From: Trema orientale
Taxonomy: Eukaryota; Streptophyta; Magnoliopsida; Rosales; Cannabaceae
Reading direction: 5' to 3'
Assembly: GCA_002914845.1 (NCBI GenBank)
Contig: JXTC01000029.1
Span: 173,129 to 237,128 of the forward strand
DNA: 64,000 bases
The notes beneath the pieces were generated by a model, which saw only the letters and a program-made list of their open reading frames with translations, had not been told where the DNA came from and made no database searches. The first letter of the stretch is position 1, and every line of letters begins with the position of its first letter. This document shows, piece by piece, positions 23,901 through 36,200 of this stretch. Position numbers and translations under genes: made by a program.

Positions 23901-24664
23901 GGCCCTAAAAAATCCCCGAAAGCTTCGTCCAAGCAATTCCTGCAATCCACTTGAGATAAATCCGGCGTGCACTGCGCAAATCCATACAGTGCTCGATCGC
24001 CGCTATAGTTCCCTGCCGCATATTTGCCAAGAAACCCCCCATTCGCAGCCCGGCTCTTCAAATTTTCGAACAAAACCCTCAAATCTCGCGAAAATCGATC
24101 CGTCGAATTGGTCGAAACGTCTCGATTGCTCCACGAATAGAATCGGGGACGAGTTTCCATGAGTCCAAACAACGATCGGTTCGAGTATCGCAGCATACAC
24201 TCATCGAAACCCCCAATCGCCTCCTTCTGGCTAGGGCAGGCCCTGGTGAGAAGATGAGCAGACTGATTGAGGCAACCTCGGCATGAATTAGGCTCAACAT
24301 CTCCTCCTCTGCAGAGTCCGATCACGCAAACCCGGTCAAAGTCCCGGCCGTACGAGAAGTTGTAGAAGCCCACGCCACCATTGGCGAAGGCGTCGCCGGA
24401 GGTGAGGTTGGCGAGGACTCGGTTGAGGTTGGCCTGGTACGGACTGTCGGTGGTGTAATTGCCATTATCGTTTCGACAAGATTCGAAGAGGAAACTCGGT
24501 TGAGCGGAGGCTTGAGCCACCAGAATGAGTAACACAGAGATAATGAAAAGCTTTTTTGAAAATATTTGTGAAATATTTGACCGTCCCTTGGAATTTTGGC
24601 CTGCGGAATGGAAAATAATTTGGCGGGGTGCGTTAGTCTCGGATAACCAATCAACTAATGCCAT
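20943..24664 (-). CDS. Cysteine-rich receptor-like kinase (CRK, two DUF26 domains), predicted pseudokinase, 7 exons
   Basis: Exons on the minus strand are 24664-23743, 23592-23464, 22864-22722, 22574-22370, 22225-21985, 21779-21629 and 21428-20943. All introns are GT-AG and the frame stays open for 758 codons. Exon 1 encodes a hydrophobic signal (residues 39-54, cut near ASA/QPS) and two DUF26 (Gnk2-like) ectodomains; the second has C-x8-C-x2-C, while the first has nine residues in the first gap. Exon 2 encodes the membrane span. The kinase keeps the ATP lysine (K410), alpha-C glutamate (E425), HRD (505-507) and the GLLCVQ..RPTM region. It has GFG instead of DFG (525-527), lysine for the catalytic-loop asparagine (K512) and a degraded glycine loop (AQGASG). 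Both metal-binding residues are therefore missing. The only in-frame ATG lies 38 residues before the signal core, and the C-terminus runs about 40 residues past the usual family end. It may be a pseudokinase receptor or a decaying gene. Confidence 0.82.
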
Positions 24665-25312
24665 GTAACTGTATAAATTTGGCGAATATATTGGCCCTTC
24701 AACTATAGGATTAATCACGATTTTGTCCCTCGTCTTGTTATCTCTACTTTTAGGCCTGTAAATTGAGAAATTTACGTCTAATATCTGTTTTTAAAACTTA
24801 TTTTCATAAATATTTATTTTTAATTGTTCTTTTTAAATACTCGTTTTTATGGTCCACATCTCATATGCGAAATATGAATAGTCCAAATTTTATATGAACG
24901 ATATACATTTACAATGTAAATATTTACCACGATTTATATTTTTCATTACAATGTGTGCCAATTTTTAGTATAATTTTTATTCATGAAATGTAGACCACGA
25001 TATACATTTATATGTAAAGCAGTGGTGGACTATATTTTTCCAAAAATGAGTATTTATAAAATTAAAAAAAAAAATAGGTCTTTGTGAAAATATAATTTTG
25101 AAAAATAGGTATTTATGAACTTTTCCCCTATAAATTTGAATATATCCAAAATTTACTACGTTGAAGTATATTTTTCGTCTCAATTTTTGCCCCTCAATCC
25201 ATGTGAAATCATATGTCAAAACTGACACAAAAAGATAGAGGGAAATTGACATAATTTAGAGTATTTTCAACTAAAATAATTTTTTTAAACATGTTATAAT
25301 GTACTATGACAG
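24665..25312. other. Upstream region of the CRK gene
   Basis: AT-rich, no gene seen. It should contain the CRK promoter, but I could not single out a convincing TATA box. Confidence 0.45.
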
Positions 25313-25320
25313 ATCACACT

Positions 25321-25851
25321 TAGGGATGTCAATTTGCTCCGCGAGGCCCCGTCCCGTTCGGGGGGGACTATTCAGGGACGGGGACGGGATCGGGTATGTA
25401 AATACATACCCGAGTCGGGGTCGGGGTCGGGGTGGGGCCGGGGGAAGTATTCCCCACCTCGAACCCACCCCGATATACTTTTTACATTATTTAAATATAT
25501 ATATATATATATATATATAAATGCAAACATAAAAAGAAAAATAGATGCTCACATTTTGAATCCTAATGATATTTTTTCAGTTTTTGGACTTGTGCTTTTT
25601 TTATTTTTAGTTTTTTGTATATTCTTGATTCTAACAAGATTAGAGTAGTGTTTATATATATGACTAAATTTTTTTTTTTTATAAATCTGGCAGGGATTCC
25701 CCGCCCCGCACTGACCCTACTGGGGATTCCCTGCCTCGCCCCCGCCGGAGATTCTCCGGGGTCGGGGACGGAGGCGAAGATGAAATCTGGGGACGGTGAC
25801 TAGGGCGGGGGGGCCACTCCCCGGCCCCACCCCACCCCATTTATACCCCTA
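25321..25851. mobile_element. hAT-like MITE with perfect ATCACACT target duplication
   Basis: It starts TAGGGATGTCAATTTG and its inverted end starts TAGGGGTATAAATGGG. The flanking ATCACACT is identical at 25313-25320 and 25852-25859. Both ends are very GC-rich (GGGGTCGGGG-type) and the centre is AT-rich with a short (TA)n run. It is 531 bp and non-coding; the long frames in the GC-rich ends are compositional. Confidence 0.8.
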
Positions 25852-25859
25852 ATCACACT

Positions 25860-26999
25860 CTATATGATCATAACATTGACTTTTTCAGAAGCAATAATGG
25901 TCATAGATAGTATGATTTTTGTTACATAATATTATAATATGATATTTCTAGAAAAGTTAATATTCAAAACACTCCTATAAAAAATCATATTAGTCCAATT
26001 ACTACTATTGTCAATTTCCTAAAGATATAAACAAAGTGCGTAGGAAAAAAAGGTCAAAGCTGAGATAAAATATAATTTCAAATAAGATAGTGCCATATTT
26101 TAAAATTAATGCACTAAATTGAGATTAACATAATTAATTTAGGGGATGAAATGTGGAAAGTAGGCTCAATAGCTTTTAGTGGGGCTAAGCTTTTAACTTT
26201 AATAAGGTTTTTTTTTTTAAGTTTTTTGTTTTATAACAGTTTTTATGATAAATTTCTAAAATTGTACCTTTTTTTTTCCCAATTGGCTGTGGTTTATTAT
26301 CAGCTGACTGATTGAGTTTTGTCAGTTTTTTTAAAACTAATTGATTGACGGTTAAAATCATAGCAGTTGGTAAAAAAAAAGGGTATGGTTGACTCAAAAA
26401 ATAAATAAATAAATAAATAAATAAGTGGTATTCTTAAAATATATATTTAATTAGCAACTTTATGCCAAATTTTGAATTCTAGAATTTCTCCAGTGAACCT
26501 GTACTTATTACTATTTATATATGAAAGTTTCCCTAAACTAGCAGAACATATACTATAGCCCATTTCCTGAAACGCCACCCGAAAAAAGGAAAAACAAATG
26601 GAACTCATGAACAATTGAAGAGTAGATCAAGGCAGAGCCAAAAACTCACCGTAGTGGTAAGCATCTTCTGTTATTCTTTCCTCCATATTTTGTTTCAGAC
26701 AGAATAAATGATCATGAAAGGTAGCTGATGTGTACATGCTTACGGATCTGGAAAGTAAACAAACCCAAAAACTTAAATTACATCACCAAAAGAAAAAAAG
26801 GGAAAAGAGTGGAAGGAGAGACGTGGTGGTGGGAGTTGGGTAATAAGGCTAGGTATATTTATATTGAGGCTGGGCGAAGCCAAAATGATTATAATTGAAT
26901 GAATGAATGAATGTTCAAAATTTGGTTGGGCTTTATTAACGCATACATATATACCATTTCTTATTCTTTTTCTTTTCTAAGTTTAAAAAAAAATTAAAA
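25860..26999. other. Intergenic; (AATA)n microsatellite near 26398-26424
   Basis: No gene or recognised element. A tetranucleotide AAAT/AATA run and several A/T homopolymers are the only structure seen. Confidence 0.5.
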
Positions 27000-28830
27000 T
27001 AAGCAGAACGCGTTTAGGGTTAGACTTGGGTCACTCGACAATCAGAAACACCCCTGATGCTTCCTTCAACCACGAATCCATCTGCTGTAAGTTGAGAATA
27101 CGAGTCGGATAGTAAAATAAGTGTATGGAAAGACTTTAGAGTTGACCCCAACACGTCCCCAAAACGACTCTTGTCTTGGCATTGCTGGTGATGTCGTTTT
27201 TAAAGGTCATTAACCCATTATGTTGCTGATGTCGCTTTTCTTTTTTTCTTTTTTTTCTTTTTTTCTTAAAAAAAGTATTGTTTAACTAATGATCAACACT
27301 TATTACAAATAAAAGAAAATAACTCACGCATATGAGAGTCGAACTCGCTACTTACTATCTAATCCCTATCCCTCTCACCTACTGAGCTAGCCCAGTGAAC
27401 ATTTTGCTGATGTTGCTTTTAGGTAGCAATCGTCGAGTTATTTTTTATGTCGTTCTTAGGACAGTGACTTTCTATATTATTGTCGTTTTGTCTTCCTTGT
27501 TTGATATTATTTACCATTGTTTGTTTCTCTTCCTGTAACTCAAAACGACAATTAATTGAAAAACAACAAACATAAAAAGTAAAAAAAACAAAAGGGGTTA
27601 ATCACTTTTTGGCTTTGGACTTGTGTCATTTGACTCTCAGAAAGATCCTTCAGGTTTCCTTGGATTTGTATCCATCTGTCTGCTGTAGTTTGCGAATATG
27701 AGTCAGCAAGTCAGGGATAGGGTTCAGAAAGAAAGAGTACCGTGTACAAGGACTTTACAGTTGACCCAACTCGGTTCAAAAGTCTTTGCGGTTCCAAGTG
27801 ATTTCCTTTTTAAGGCCATTAGCTCATCACATTGATGTTTCTTTAGGGAGTTGCCGTCTTGTTTGTTATTATCGTTTTTTCATCGTCATGTGATATTGTT
27901 CTAGTATTCTATGTTTGATGCTTTTCAGTTAATTTTCATTTTCAGTTATATAATCGTTTAATTAGATCGTGTTATCTTCTAAACTTATTTTCGTTTAAAA
28001 TGAAATAATGACATAAATTTAGTAAATACTTTATATATTAATGTAATATATTATTATTAAATGATATTAGATATAATTAATCTTTATTTGTTATTGTTGT
28101 TTTTCCATCGTGGTTTGATATTGTTCTCGTATTCTATGTTGCTTGTTGTCGCTTTTCGGTTAATTTTCATTTTCAATTATATAATCGTTTAATTAGATCG
28201 TGTCATCTTTTAAAGTTATTTTCGTTTTGGGTTAATTGTATTTTGCTTCTTCAATACTAATCTAAATTCAATTTAAGTTGCTGATTTTTCCAAATGTTTT
28301 CAAATTTGGTCCTGAGTTGTGCTTCACCCCCCCTCCTCAGTTTCATACTTAAACCTTCAAACGCATCAATGCATCAAGGACGAAAAATATTTTTCAAGGA
28401 CTAAATCTATGATTGTTAGGGACTAAATGAGATTTGTTATGTTTTAGTGACGTTTTCTTTTATTATTTTTTTTTTCAGGTTTTATATTAATGTCGTTTTT
28501 GGGCTGTTGTCGTTTCTATTTTAATGGTCTTCCATTTTTATTGTCAATTTAGTGAATTAGTCTGCCGCCATTCACCAAATAATTTACGTTATCGTTTTTG
28601 AGATACAAGTGTCGTTTTTAAATTCTAGTCATTTTAAGTTTGCTTGGTTTCCGGAGATCAATGTAGTGTTTTATGTTTTAGTTTTCCCAGTGATGTCGTT
28701 TTTATCCAGGTCCATATATTCATTTTATGTCGTTGTCGTTTGTCAAGACGGTGTCGTTTCATCAGTTGTCATTTCCTTGAAATGTCGTACTTACAGCTTC
28801 TTGTCGTTTTTATATTGTCGTCGGATTTTC
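27000..28830. repeat. Unclassified repeat rich in TGTCGTTTT, with internal direct repeats
   Basis: Two diverged direct copies of about 240 bp (about 27025-27240 and 27615-27840) share phrases such as ATCCATCTGCTGTA/ATCCATCTGTCTGCTGTA, gaatacgagtc/gaatatgagtc and CTTTAGAGTTGACCC/CTTTACAGTTGACCC. A second direct pair of about 125 bp (near 27870-27990 and 28090-28225) shares TATATAATCGTTTAATTAGA. TGTCGTT recurs roughly eleven times, most densely at 28490-28830. A SINE is inserted at 27240-27403. I see no LTR ends, TIRs or coding frame, so the class is unknown. Confidence 0.5.
27240..27403 (-). mobile_element. tRNA-derived SINE, minus strand, with 17 bp target duplication
   Basis: On the minus strand the A box TAGCTCAGTAGG (27389-27378) and B box GTTCGACTC (27344-27336) fit the RNA polymerase III consensus. 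The body ends in a long A-rich tail (T-rich on the plus strand at 27240-27269). The flanks are TTGCTGATGTCGCTTTT (27223-27239) and TTGCTGATGTTGCTTTT (27404-27420), a 17 bp duplication with one mismatch. Confidence 0.8.
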
Positions 28831-30289
28831 ACGTCCATATCACTATGTACTCTCTCTATCTCCCAAATATAATAATAACTAAATAAATCCATAATTGTCA
28901 GTAAACAAGAAAACCTCGACAAAGCTTGAAAGACAGAAACATGGACGAGGAGTCCCAGGATACAATGGTACATATCTCACCCAAAGTTTTCTGAATCTAA
29001 CTGATGAAACGGACACGGCGTCGTTTTCTGGACTCCATTGCTTGCTCCTTGCTAGGGTTGCTGATAAGGACATACGTGGTTTCTTACGGAGAATCAGTTG
29101 CGTTATTATCATACACTCCTCGGTTTTTCAAAATTTGTCCGAAAAATGCAGAGTAAGATGAAACATAAACCGTGTAAGAAGAAAATAATATTTTTTTCCT
29201 CTTTGTTGGACATTTGTTTTTATTTCTTATATGAATTTATAATGTGTCACTTAATCATATAGGTCCTTTGCTATGATTGAAATTGTTACCAATCATGTTG
29301 GTCGAATGTGGGCAAATTGATGATGTTATAAAAAAATAAATAAATAAATAAAAGAGTGACTTTGCGAGGTCGAACAACTTGCAAATTTTTTCCCATTTAA
29401 TTGTATACTTTCCATGATTTATAAACTTGTATGTTCTTAACAAACGCAAAGGAGATCGATGATCATATAAAAGGTTGTATAAAGAAGAGAGAAACAATGT
29501 GAAAGTTTTAAATGACATAATGGATCCTCTACTTTCCAAGGGATGCCAACATGTCACATATATATAGAATTCTACAATTATTTGACTCTGGACTGGCATG
29601 TATACGTGCCCAAATGACAAAATAAACCAAAGACAAAAAGTATGAGATCATCATTTACAGAAGTAATGTTATTTATTCTAAGCAATAATCTATAGAAATA
29701 ATTGAAAGTGGTAGTCTTCATCAATACATTCTAGAAGGATTCCCTGAGCCCCACATGAAGAAAGATGAAAATTTGGGAAAAAAGAAATAAGAAAAATTAA
29801 TAATAATTAATAATAATTCTCCCGAAAAAGCCACATTCGACCTTCCGCATCCAAAGTGTGAAGACCGTCCTCTGTTTTCTTCCTTTTAGAACTATCTTCT
29901 CCTAACCCACCAATGAATGTCTACCATTCAATAATGTCAAACTTCTATATTTGTAGCTGTATCGCACTCTTTGAGAGTACCCCAACAGTATCGTTTAAAT
30001 CCACCTGACACGTGTCACCTCATCTTTTGCCATATGTACAATGAAAGCCATCTCACCATCCAGAATATTTTCCCTGGTTGGCTTCGTAACATATATTTAA
30101 TGCTAAACAGAAACACCTGTTTTTTGTGTCTACATATATAATCTTCTGTTTTTTTTTCCCTTTTTCTTTTCCTTTTTTTTTTTGTATTTTTTTTCCCTAA
30201 GACTGTACAAATATTTCATATATCTAAAGTTTACAAAATTGCATGCTCTCTTAGCTATAAGTTGTGAGAGAATACTTGGCTTACTGAAT
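28831..30289. other. Intergenic; 3' region of RBOHF at the right end
   Basis: No gene recognised. The 30130-30289 part is T-rich on the plus strand (A-rich on the minus strand) and should hold the 3' UTR and polyadenylation region of the minus-strand RBOHF gene. Confidence 0.5.
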
Positions 30290-33200
30290 CTAGAAATGCT
30301 CCTTATGGAATTCAAACTTAGTTATACCTTTTTGATTGAACTCATAGCAGAGCTTGCCAAGTTCTTTCGCTAGAATTGGAGCTCCACAGTAGAACACCCC
30401 TGAGTTTCAAACAATAACAGTATAAAAACGAGGCAAATTCTTGCAAGTTTTTATTATGGCTCAGGAAAATTAGCTCACCTATTCTAGCACCACAATGCTT
30501 GGAACAAATTTTGGAGAACACTTTCTTCCAATTAGGCCTCGCAAAATGGGTTCGCACCTGAAAATGGGAATCATGAATAGTTAGTTAAATTGTACTAAGT
30601 ACCTAAACTAAGGACATGAATCTTTAACTATTATCCGTTGAGGAGAAATATGCTATGAAAATACGGTTACAGATAATATGAACCACTCTGTCCACTCTGT
30701 TTTGAAAGAATATATATATATATATATACACATGTACATGTGTGTATATATATATATAGCATTCTTTGCACAAAGAGCGTGCCAAGAGAACATGTCGTAT
30801 GGAACTACAAGTGCTTAGTCTCTGACTACGCATGGGTTCAAGCAATGATTTTTTTGGAAGAATTCTGATGAAGGCACTAGTAGTTGTAAAACTAGCGCTT
30901 TTTTTATACCTAGACTACAAATTCCTTTTATCCTTCTTTCGAAAAGAGACTTTATAGAATGAAAATGACAGATCAAAGATCCTACCCTTGTGCCTGACAC
31001 AATGTCAACTCCATTCTTGGCATGGTTAAGAGCTTGAACCATGGTAATTAGGGCCGATCGAGCATCACCTTCCTCATACACACTAGTTAAGTAGTTGTGC
31101 ATCTCAATAACACCCTAGAATTCAGAAAGTGATCAAGTTTAATTACCAATAACGTATTGGATCAGATCTTAATGCATGCTATATATTCTAGCAGCAGGGA
31201 AGGCTCCACATTACCCTTTGATCAAGCTCCGCAACTTCATTCATCACCCCTTTGAACCAATCAAATGAGCCTTGCTCCCTAGTAACCCAATAAAAGTAGG
31301 CATTCGTGGTCTTCAGCGCCTTTTTTCGTTTTGGAGAAACCCTGTTGGGGTTGGTGGAGTCTCCACTACCAGCACTTAGGTCTGAAGTTCTACTGAAATC
31401 TGAGGCAGAATCCTAAGAAGAGGAAAAAAAACCAAAATCATTACGAGTTTGTAAAACCTAGTTAGATATGAATTCAGAAGCATTTTATATACTATAAAGT
31501 GTATTAATGAACTTTGCAGGTTGAGATACTGAAAAAGTCTCCATTAGTCTAACAAGCATAATCTATAGCACAAGCAACTTACTGCCTGCTCTTCCATTTT
31601 TACAATATTCTTGAGCAAATCTTTTAAAATACTGATAAAGGGGGTGGCGCCAATTCCAAGACCAACAAGCAGCAAGACATCATATTTCCTGTAGTCTTGT
31701 GCCGGAGCACCATAGGGACCATCTATTAAAAGCTTTGGCAAACTGTAATGGAGAAAAGAACTTACATTTAATATATTATAATACTCAACATTCTTCAAGA
31801 GAGAGAGAGAATGGTAAGGCAGAAAAGATTAGTCAATTTCCACCTTTTCTTTGTCGTTTCATCAGCCCTAAGAAGCCCGCTCTTCCCAGCAACAGGAGGC
31901 TCACAGGCTGCTGAAAATACCCTCTTAAGCTCTTGTGTCCAGTCACCCAACTGACGTATGTGAACACTAAGGTAGTCATCACCAGGAGCAGAGGTAATTG
32001 AAAATGGATGCCTGGTGGTCATAAGTCACAGCACAGTAGATTTAGATGGACCAGTCAAAGCAGGACAAGAGAACTTGTATTATTAATTTAGATGAAACAA
32101 AAGCAGTAAAAGAAAAAAAATCAATCTGAGAAAGAATTGACAACTTCAAATTTCCTACTTTAATTCCTGATTAAAAATCTGTAAAATAAGCAGCTTGATA
32201 CATTAAGCAAATCATTTCAGTCAGGGTCAACAGATCATTTAGCATTTACTATATAAGTACCAAAAGCCATGTTATTGAGAATCTTATGTCATGGAATTAC
32301 TACCTAGCTAAGACAGTTTAGGAGCCATATAATGTGAAAAGTCGCTAAAATATAAGTTATGACATTGAAAGAATGCTAATGGTGACATACCACTCAAAGG
32401 GAGACACGGCCGGGCACTGCACAAACATGTACTGTCCACTTTTGTATTTAAACTGGGGTGGCTTGGACATTTGCAACGTTAGAACATTTCCAGGATAAAT
32501 GGCGACCTAAAATTTTCACAAGTTAAATAAAAGAAGAAAGTTAGAACGAACCTATTACAGCAGTAAAGAGGAGTGTATCCAGAACAATATATCTATCTAT
32601 GGTAGTGTAGATTAAAAACTTGTAAGAAAGATGAGTTATTTCACCTTGAGAAGACGGACGGAATAGAAACCGGACCGGAAAAATCTTAGAGTCCTTTCTC
32701 CAGCATATAGTAAAACTGGAACAGAAAGATACATCCAAGTCTGCAATGAAGATGAATGCATGAAACTCATATATTAGCCAACACCACCAAGAAAGATAGG
32801 TTGACAATATTATGTCAGAAGAAAATGGAAATGCTTTCGAAGTTATATACCGTCTTACGGTACCAGTGGTGCACAAGATAGAGAAACACGCCGTGGATTA
32901 TGAGCAAGACATAGACAATGACAAACAGGTGGTGCGAGTACCAAAAGGCATTGAAGCCCGTGAGTCTATCAAATGGCTTTGGAAGTTTAATGAGGCTCCG
33001 CCTGAACCATCGAGTTGCAAGTGTGAATGCCACTGCCATGCATATCACCATAAGGATTCCAGTCACACCCTCAGGCCCCTTAACCAGATCTATGTATCTG
33101 GGCTTCTGAGTTCCAAAGTCGTCACTCAAATATGCATCATATTTTCCTTCTGACGCATTTATTAGCCTTGGAAAATCACATGCAAGGTGGTTCCCTACGT

Positions 33201-36200
33201 GGAGAATGACACCTACTACAATGGCTGCAGCAATTGTCTGCAAAACCAGTAAAAATAAAAGGTCAATTTAGAGGGAAGAAGAGTTCAGTAGCATTGTTGT
33301 ACAGTAATTTTTTCTTCGGAACAGTAAAACTGTAATTTTGGCCTACTCAAAAGTCAAACGTAGTTGGTAGAAGAAAATTTAGCCAGCTTGAGTGGAAAAT
33401 AAAGTCCGTATAGTGTGAAGCTCAGAGAATATACAGTTGGAACGCAGAAACGCGTGGACTAGCTTACGTGGGAAAGTAAGGTCTGTTTTTTTGCTTCGGG
33501 TGTGCTTGTCTTCATTTACTTTTCAGAAGTCATCTGTTGTTTATTTTCTTTGGTTTACGTAGTAATCAGAGTAAGCTTGCGTAAGAGATGCTTCTGAATC
33601 TTTTTTCTTTTACTTTTTGGTCGCCAAAAGGCAATTCTGGATTATATAAGTCCAAATCATTCCACTATATACTTAAGAGGAACACTAATACAATATATTC
33701 GCAGCCACGTTCTTTTTTTTCTCTGGCTGGAAATATTCGCAGCCACGTTAGCATATACCGATCAAAAGTGTCATTTTCCCAGCTTACTTTAGAAAATAAA
33801 AAATAAAATTAAATACCCATTTTCCTTTTTGCAAGTTTAAATACAATTTAAGAAGAAGGTAAACAAAAATAAAGCTACTTTTAATTCCATTACAGACGGC
33901 ATCATCCCCTTCCAGTGCAGTACTGCATGCAGATTCTAGCTATTTGTTTAAATGGCACAGCTCAATATACTGTAGATATTCCTTGGCTTTCAGACTACTA
34001 ATGCTTGAGACATTCATAATTTACACAAAAAATTTGAACATAATAATATGACATTATTTTTAAATACACAACTTTAATTTAAATAGTTTGATCTCATTTG
34101 GAAAAAAAATGTGGTGATCACTTCACTTGTGTGTAAATTTTCTGCGTAAGTTTTGAGTGTTGGTATTAGTCTTTCGTAACATACAATTTATAAGTCTAAG
34201 TCCATCTCTGTTTCCATAAATGAAGGGAAAAAAAATTACAAAGAGAGTGGGGAAAGCTTATTTAGTTGTCAACGTTTGCTGCGTCTACAGAAAAGTTGAT
34301 ACGATAAAACGCGTAATAGCTAAAAGCTAGTCAGTAGTCATTGCTATAATGCCATTTTAGTGTCCAAGAATATAATGCCCAAGACCGACCATATCGTTGA
34401 CCTCCAAATAGTCTTTTTAAATAGGACCAAAAACCCACCATATATTATAAATAGACGTATAAATAAAGCAAAGATGATATAAGGGGGGTTGCTAAGTTGG
34501 TACGTACCTTATGGAAGTTGATGTTGTCGTCAAAAGGCACAAAGTAACCCAGCTTAGTATTCCTAAGCCAAGTGATGATGTTTCTACAAACGGGCAAGAG
34601 TATGAGCGCCATGTTGAACTTCAAGGTCTCGGCGGCTCCCTTAGCCGTAAGGAGACAGTAACCCATTACCTTGAATGCATTTTTCTGCTTGTATTGCAAG
34701 AATTTCCATGTGAATAACCCAATCATTATAGCCACCCAAAGCGTGACAACCCAAATTCTCTTCCAATTTTCTTGTAAATAATAGACCACTTTGGAGCTTA
34801 GTCTACGTATTCGGCTCCTCTTTCTGAGGCCCTGAAGGTTCTGGCTCAGGGCTTGGCTTGTGTAGCTTAAGGCTTGGCTGTAGTTTAGGTACGTGTCCTT
34901 TTGGAGCAGAAGCGTCTCCAATTGCCATAGCTGCGTAATTATTATTATGGTTGATCATTTTCCCAAAGTGGAAAACAAAATCATATCGGAAAATATTGTG
35001 CAATAATATTCTTATGATGTCAACTCAATAGGACCACGACGCGTGCCTAATGTGTACGTACGTAGGAGTGAAAAATAAGCATACAACTACTAGATAAATA
35101 ATGAATTTTCTAGTAAAGAAAAGAGAAATCCACACTTGTCATATAAGAATAATTAGTACGTTGATCAGAAGGTCAATCAAGTTTTGGAAATTAATTATAA
35201 GCCGTTCATACTTAATTATCGGCACGACATTTTGCACATATGTAATTTATATTTTAGCTGACAAGGCCATGATACACTTGATAATTATATAATGCCTTTC
35301 TGGTAGCCATTAATCATACACAAGGAAATTCCTAGCTACATATATGTGAGATGCAAAGAAGAATTGGTGTTTGAAATAGTCATATGTGGATTAGAAGATT
35401 AAAAAAAATGGACGAAGGGGCGGAATGTTCGAGATAAATGATGTCAAGTAGAGGAAGCTACGAATTAGTAGCACCCGAAGTTGCAATTATTATTTTATAA
35501 ATCTAAATAGCAAATATGTTGAAAATTAAGCAAATATTTTGTTGCAGGCAACTATAGGGGTCCAATAGAAAACCTAATTAACAGGCAATGAACCCAAAGG
35601 ATTAAATACAAAAGGCAATTAATTTGTTCAACTACTACATGTATATGTTTCTTAATTAAAGAAAAGGGTTGCTTTAATTTTGTTCATACTCAATATAATA
35701 CAAGTGGAAAGCTTGTTCCACTAGCAACTTATTGATCAAGTCATTCGACTCATTCCTATACTCTGATATTCGATTTCGTGTAGTCTTTTTCCGCTTTGTG
35801 CACGGTTGATCAACAAGGACAAAACAGAATATTTGAACATTTTGAAATATTTTTCTGCTACATACATACCAATTACGAGCACAGAGAAAAAGTCAAAGTC
35901 AAATTGTAGTGAACCATCAGTCAAAGTCCCGCTCCCCTTCCTAGCTCCTTTTATCTCCCCCCCCCCCCATATTCTAAAACTAAATAAAATCACTCTTGAG
36001 TTTTTCTTTTTTTTGACGTATATTTAGTGTCAAAATATTTTTATACTTTACTAAAGAAAGAAAATTAATGTAGCACAACAGTAAAAGACATGGGAACCTA
36101 CCTCAATATAGCCAAGTCCTTCAGGGTCTAGCTCTTCCATAATCAGAGCTGCATATTCTTCTGCTTGTTCCTTCAGTCTTGATAGCTTGTTTGCAGAAGC

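Noticed and set aside
25334-25803. Glycine/arginine-rich frames near 25.3-25.8 kb
   Set aside because: They arise from the GC-rich ends of the hAT-like MITE with its exact ATCACACT duplication.
27336-27389. A tRNA gene on the minus strand
   Set aside because: The A and B boxes are good, but no cloverleaf or acceptor stem forms. The A-rich tail and 17 bp flanking duplication show a SINE.
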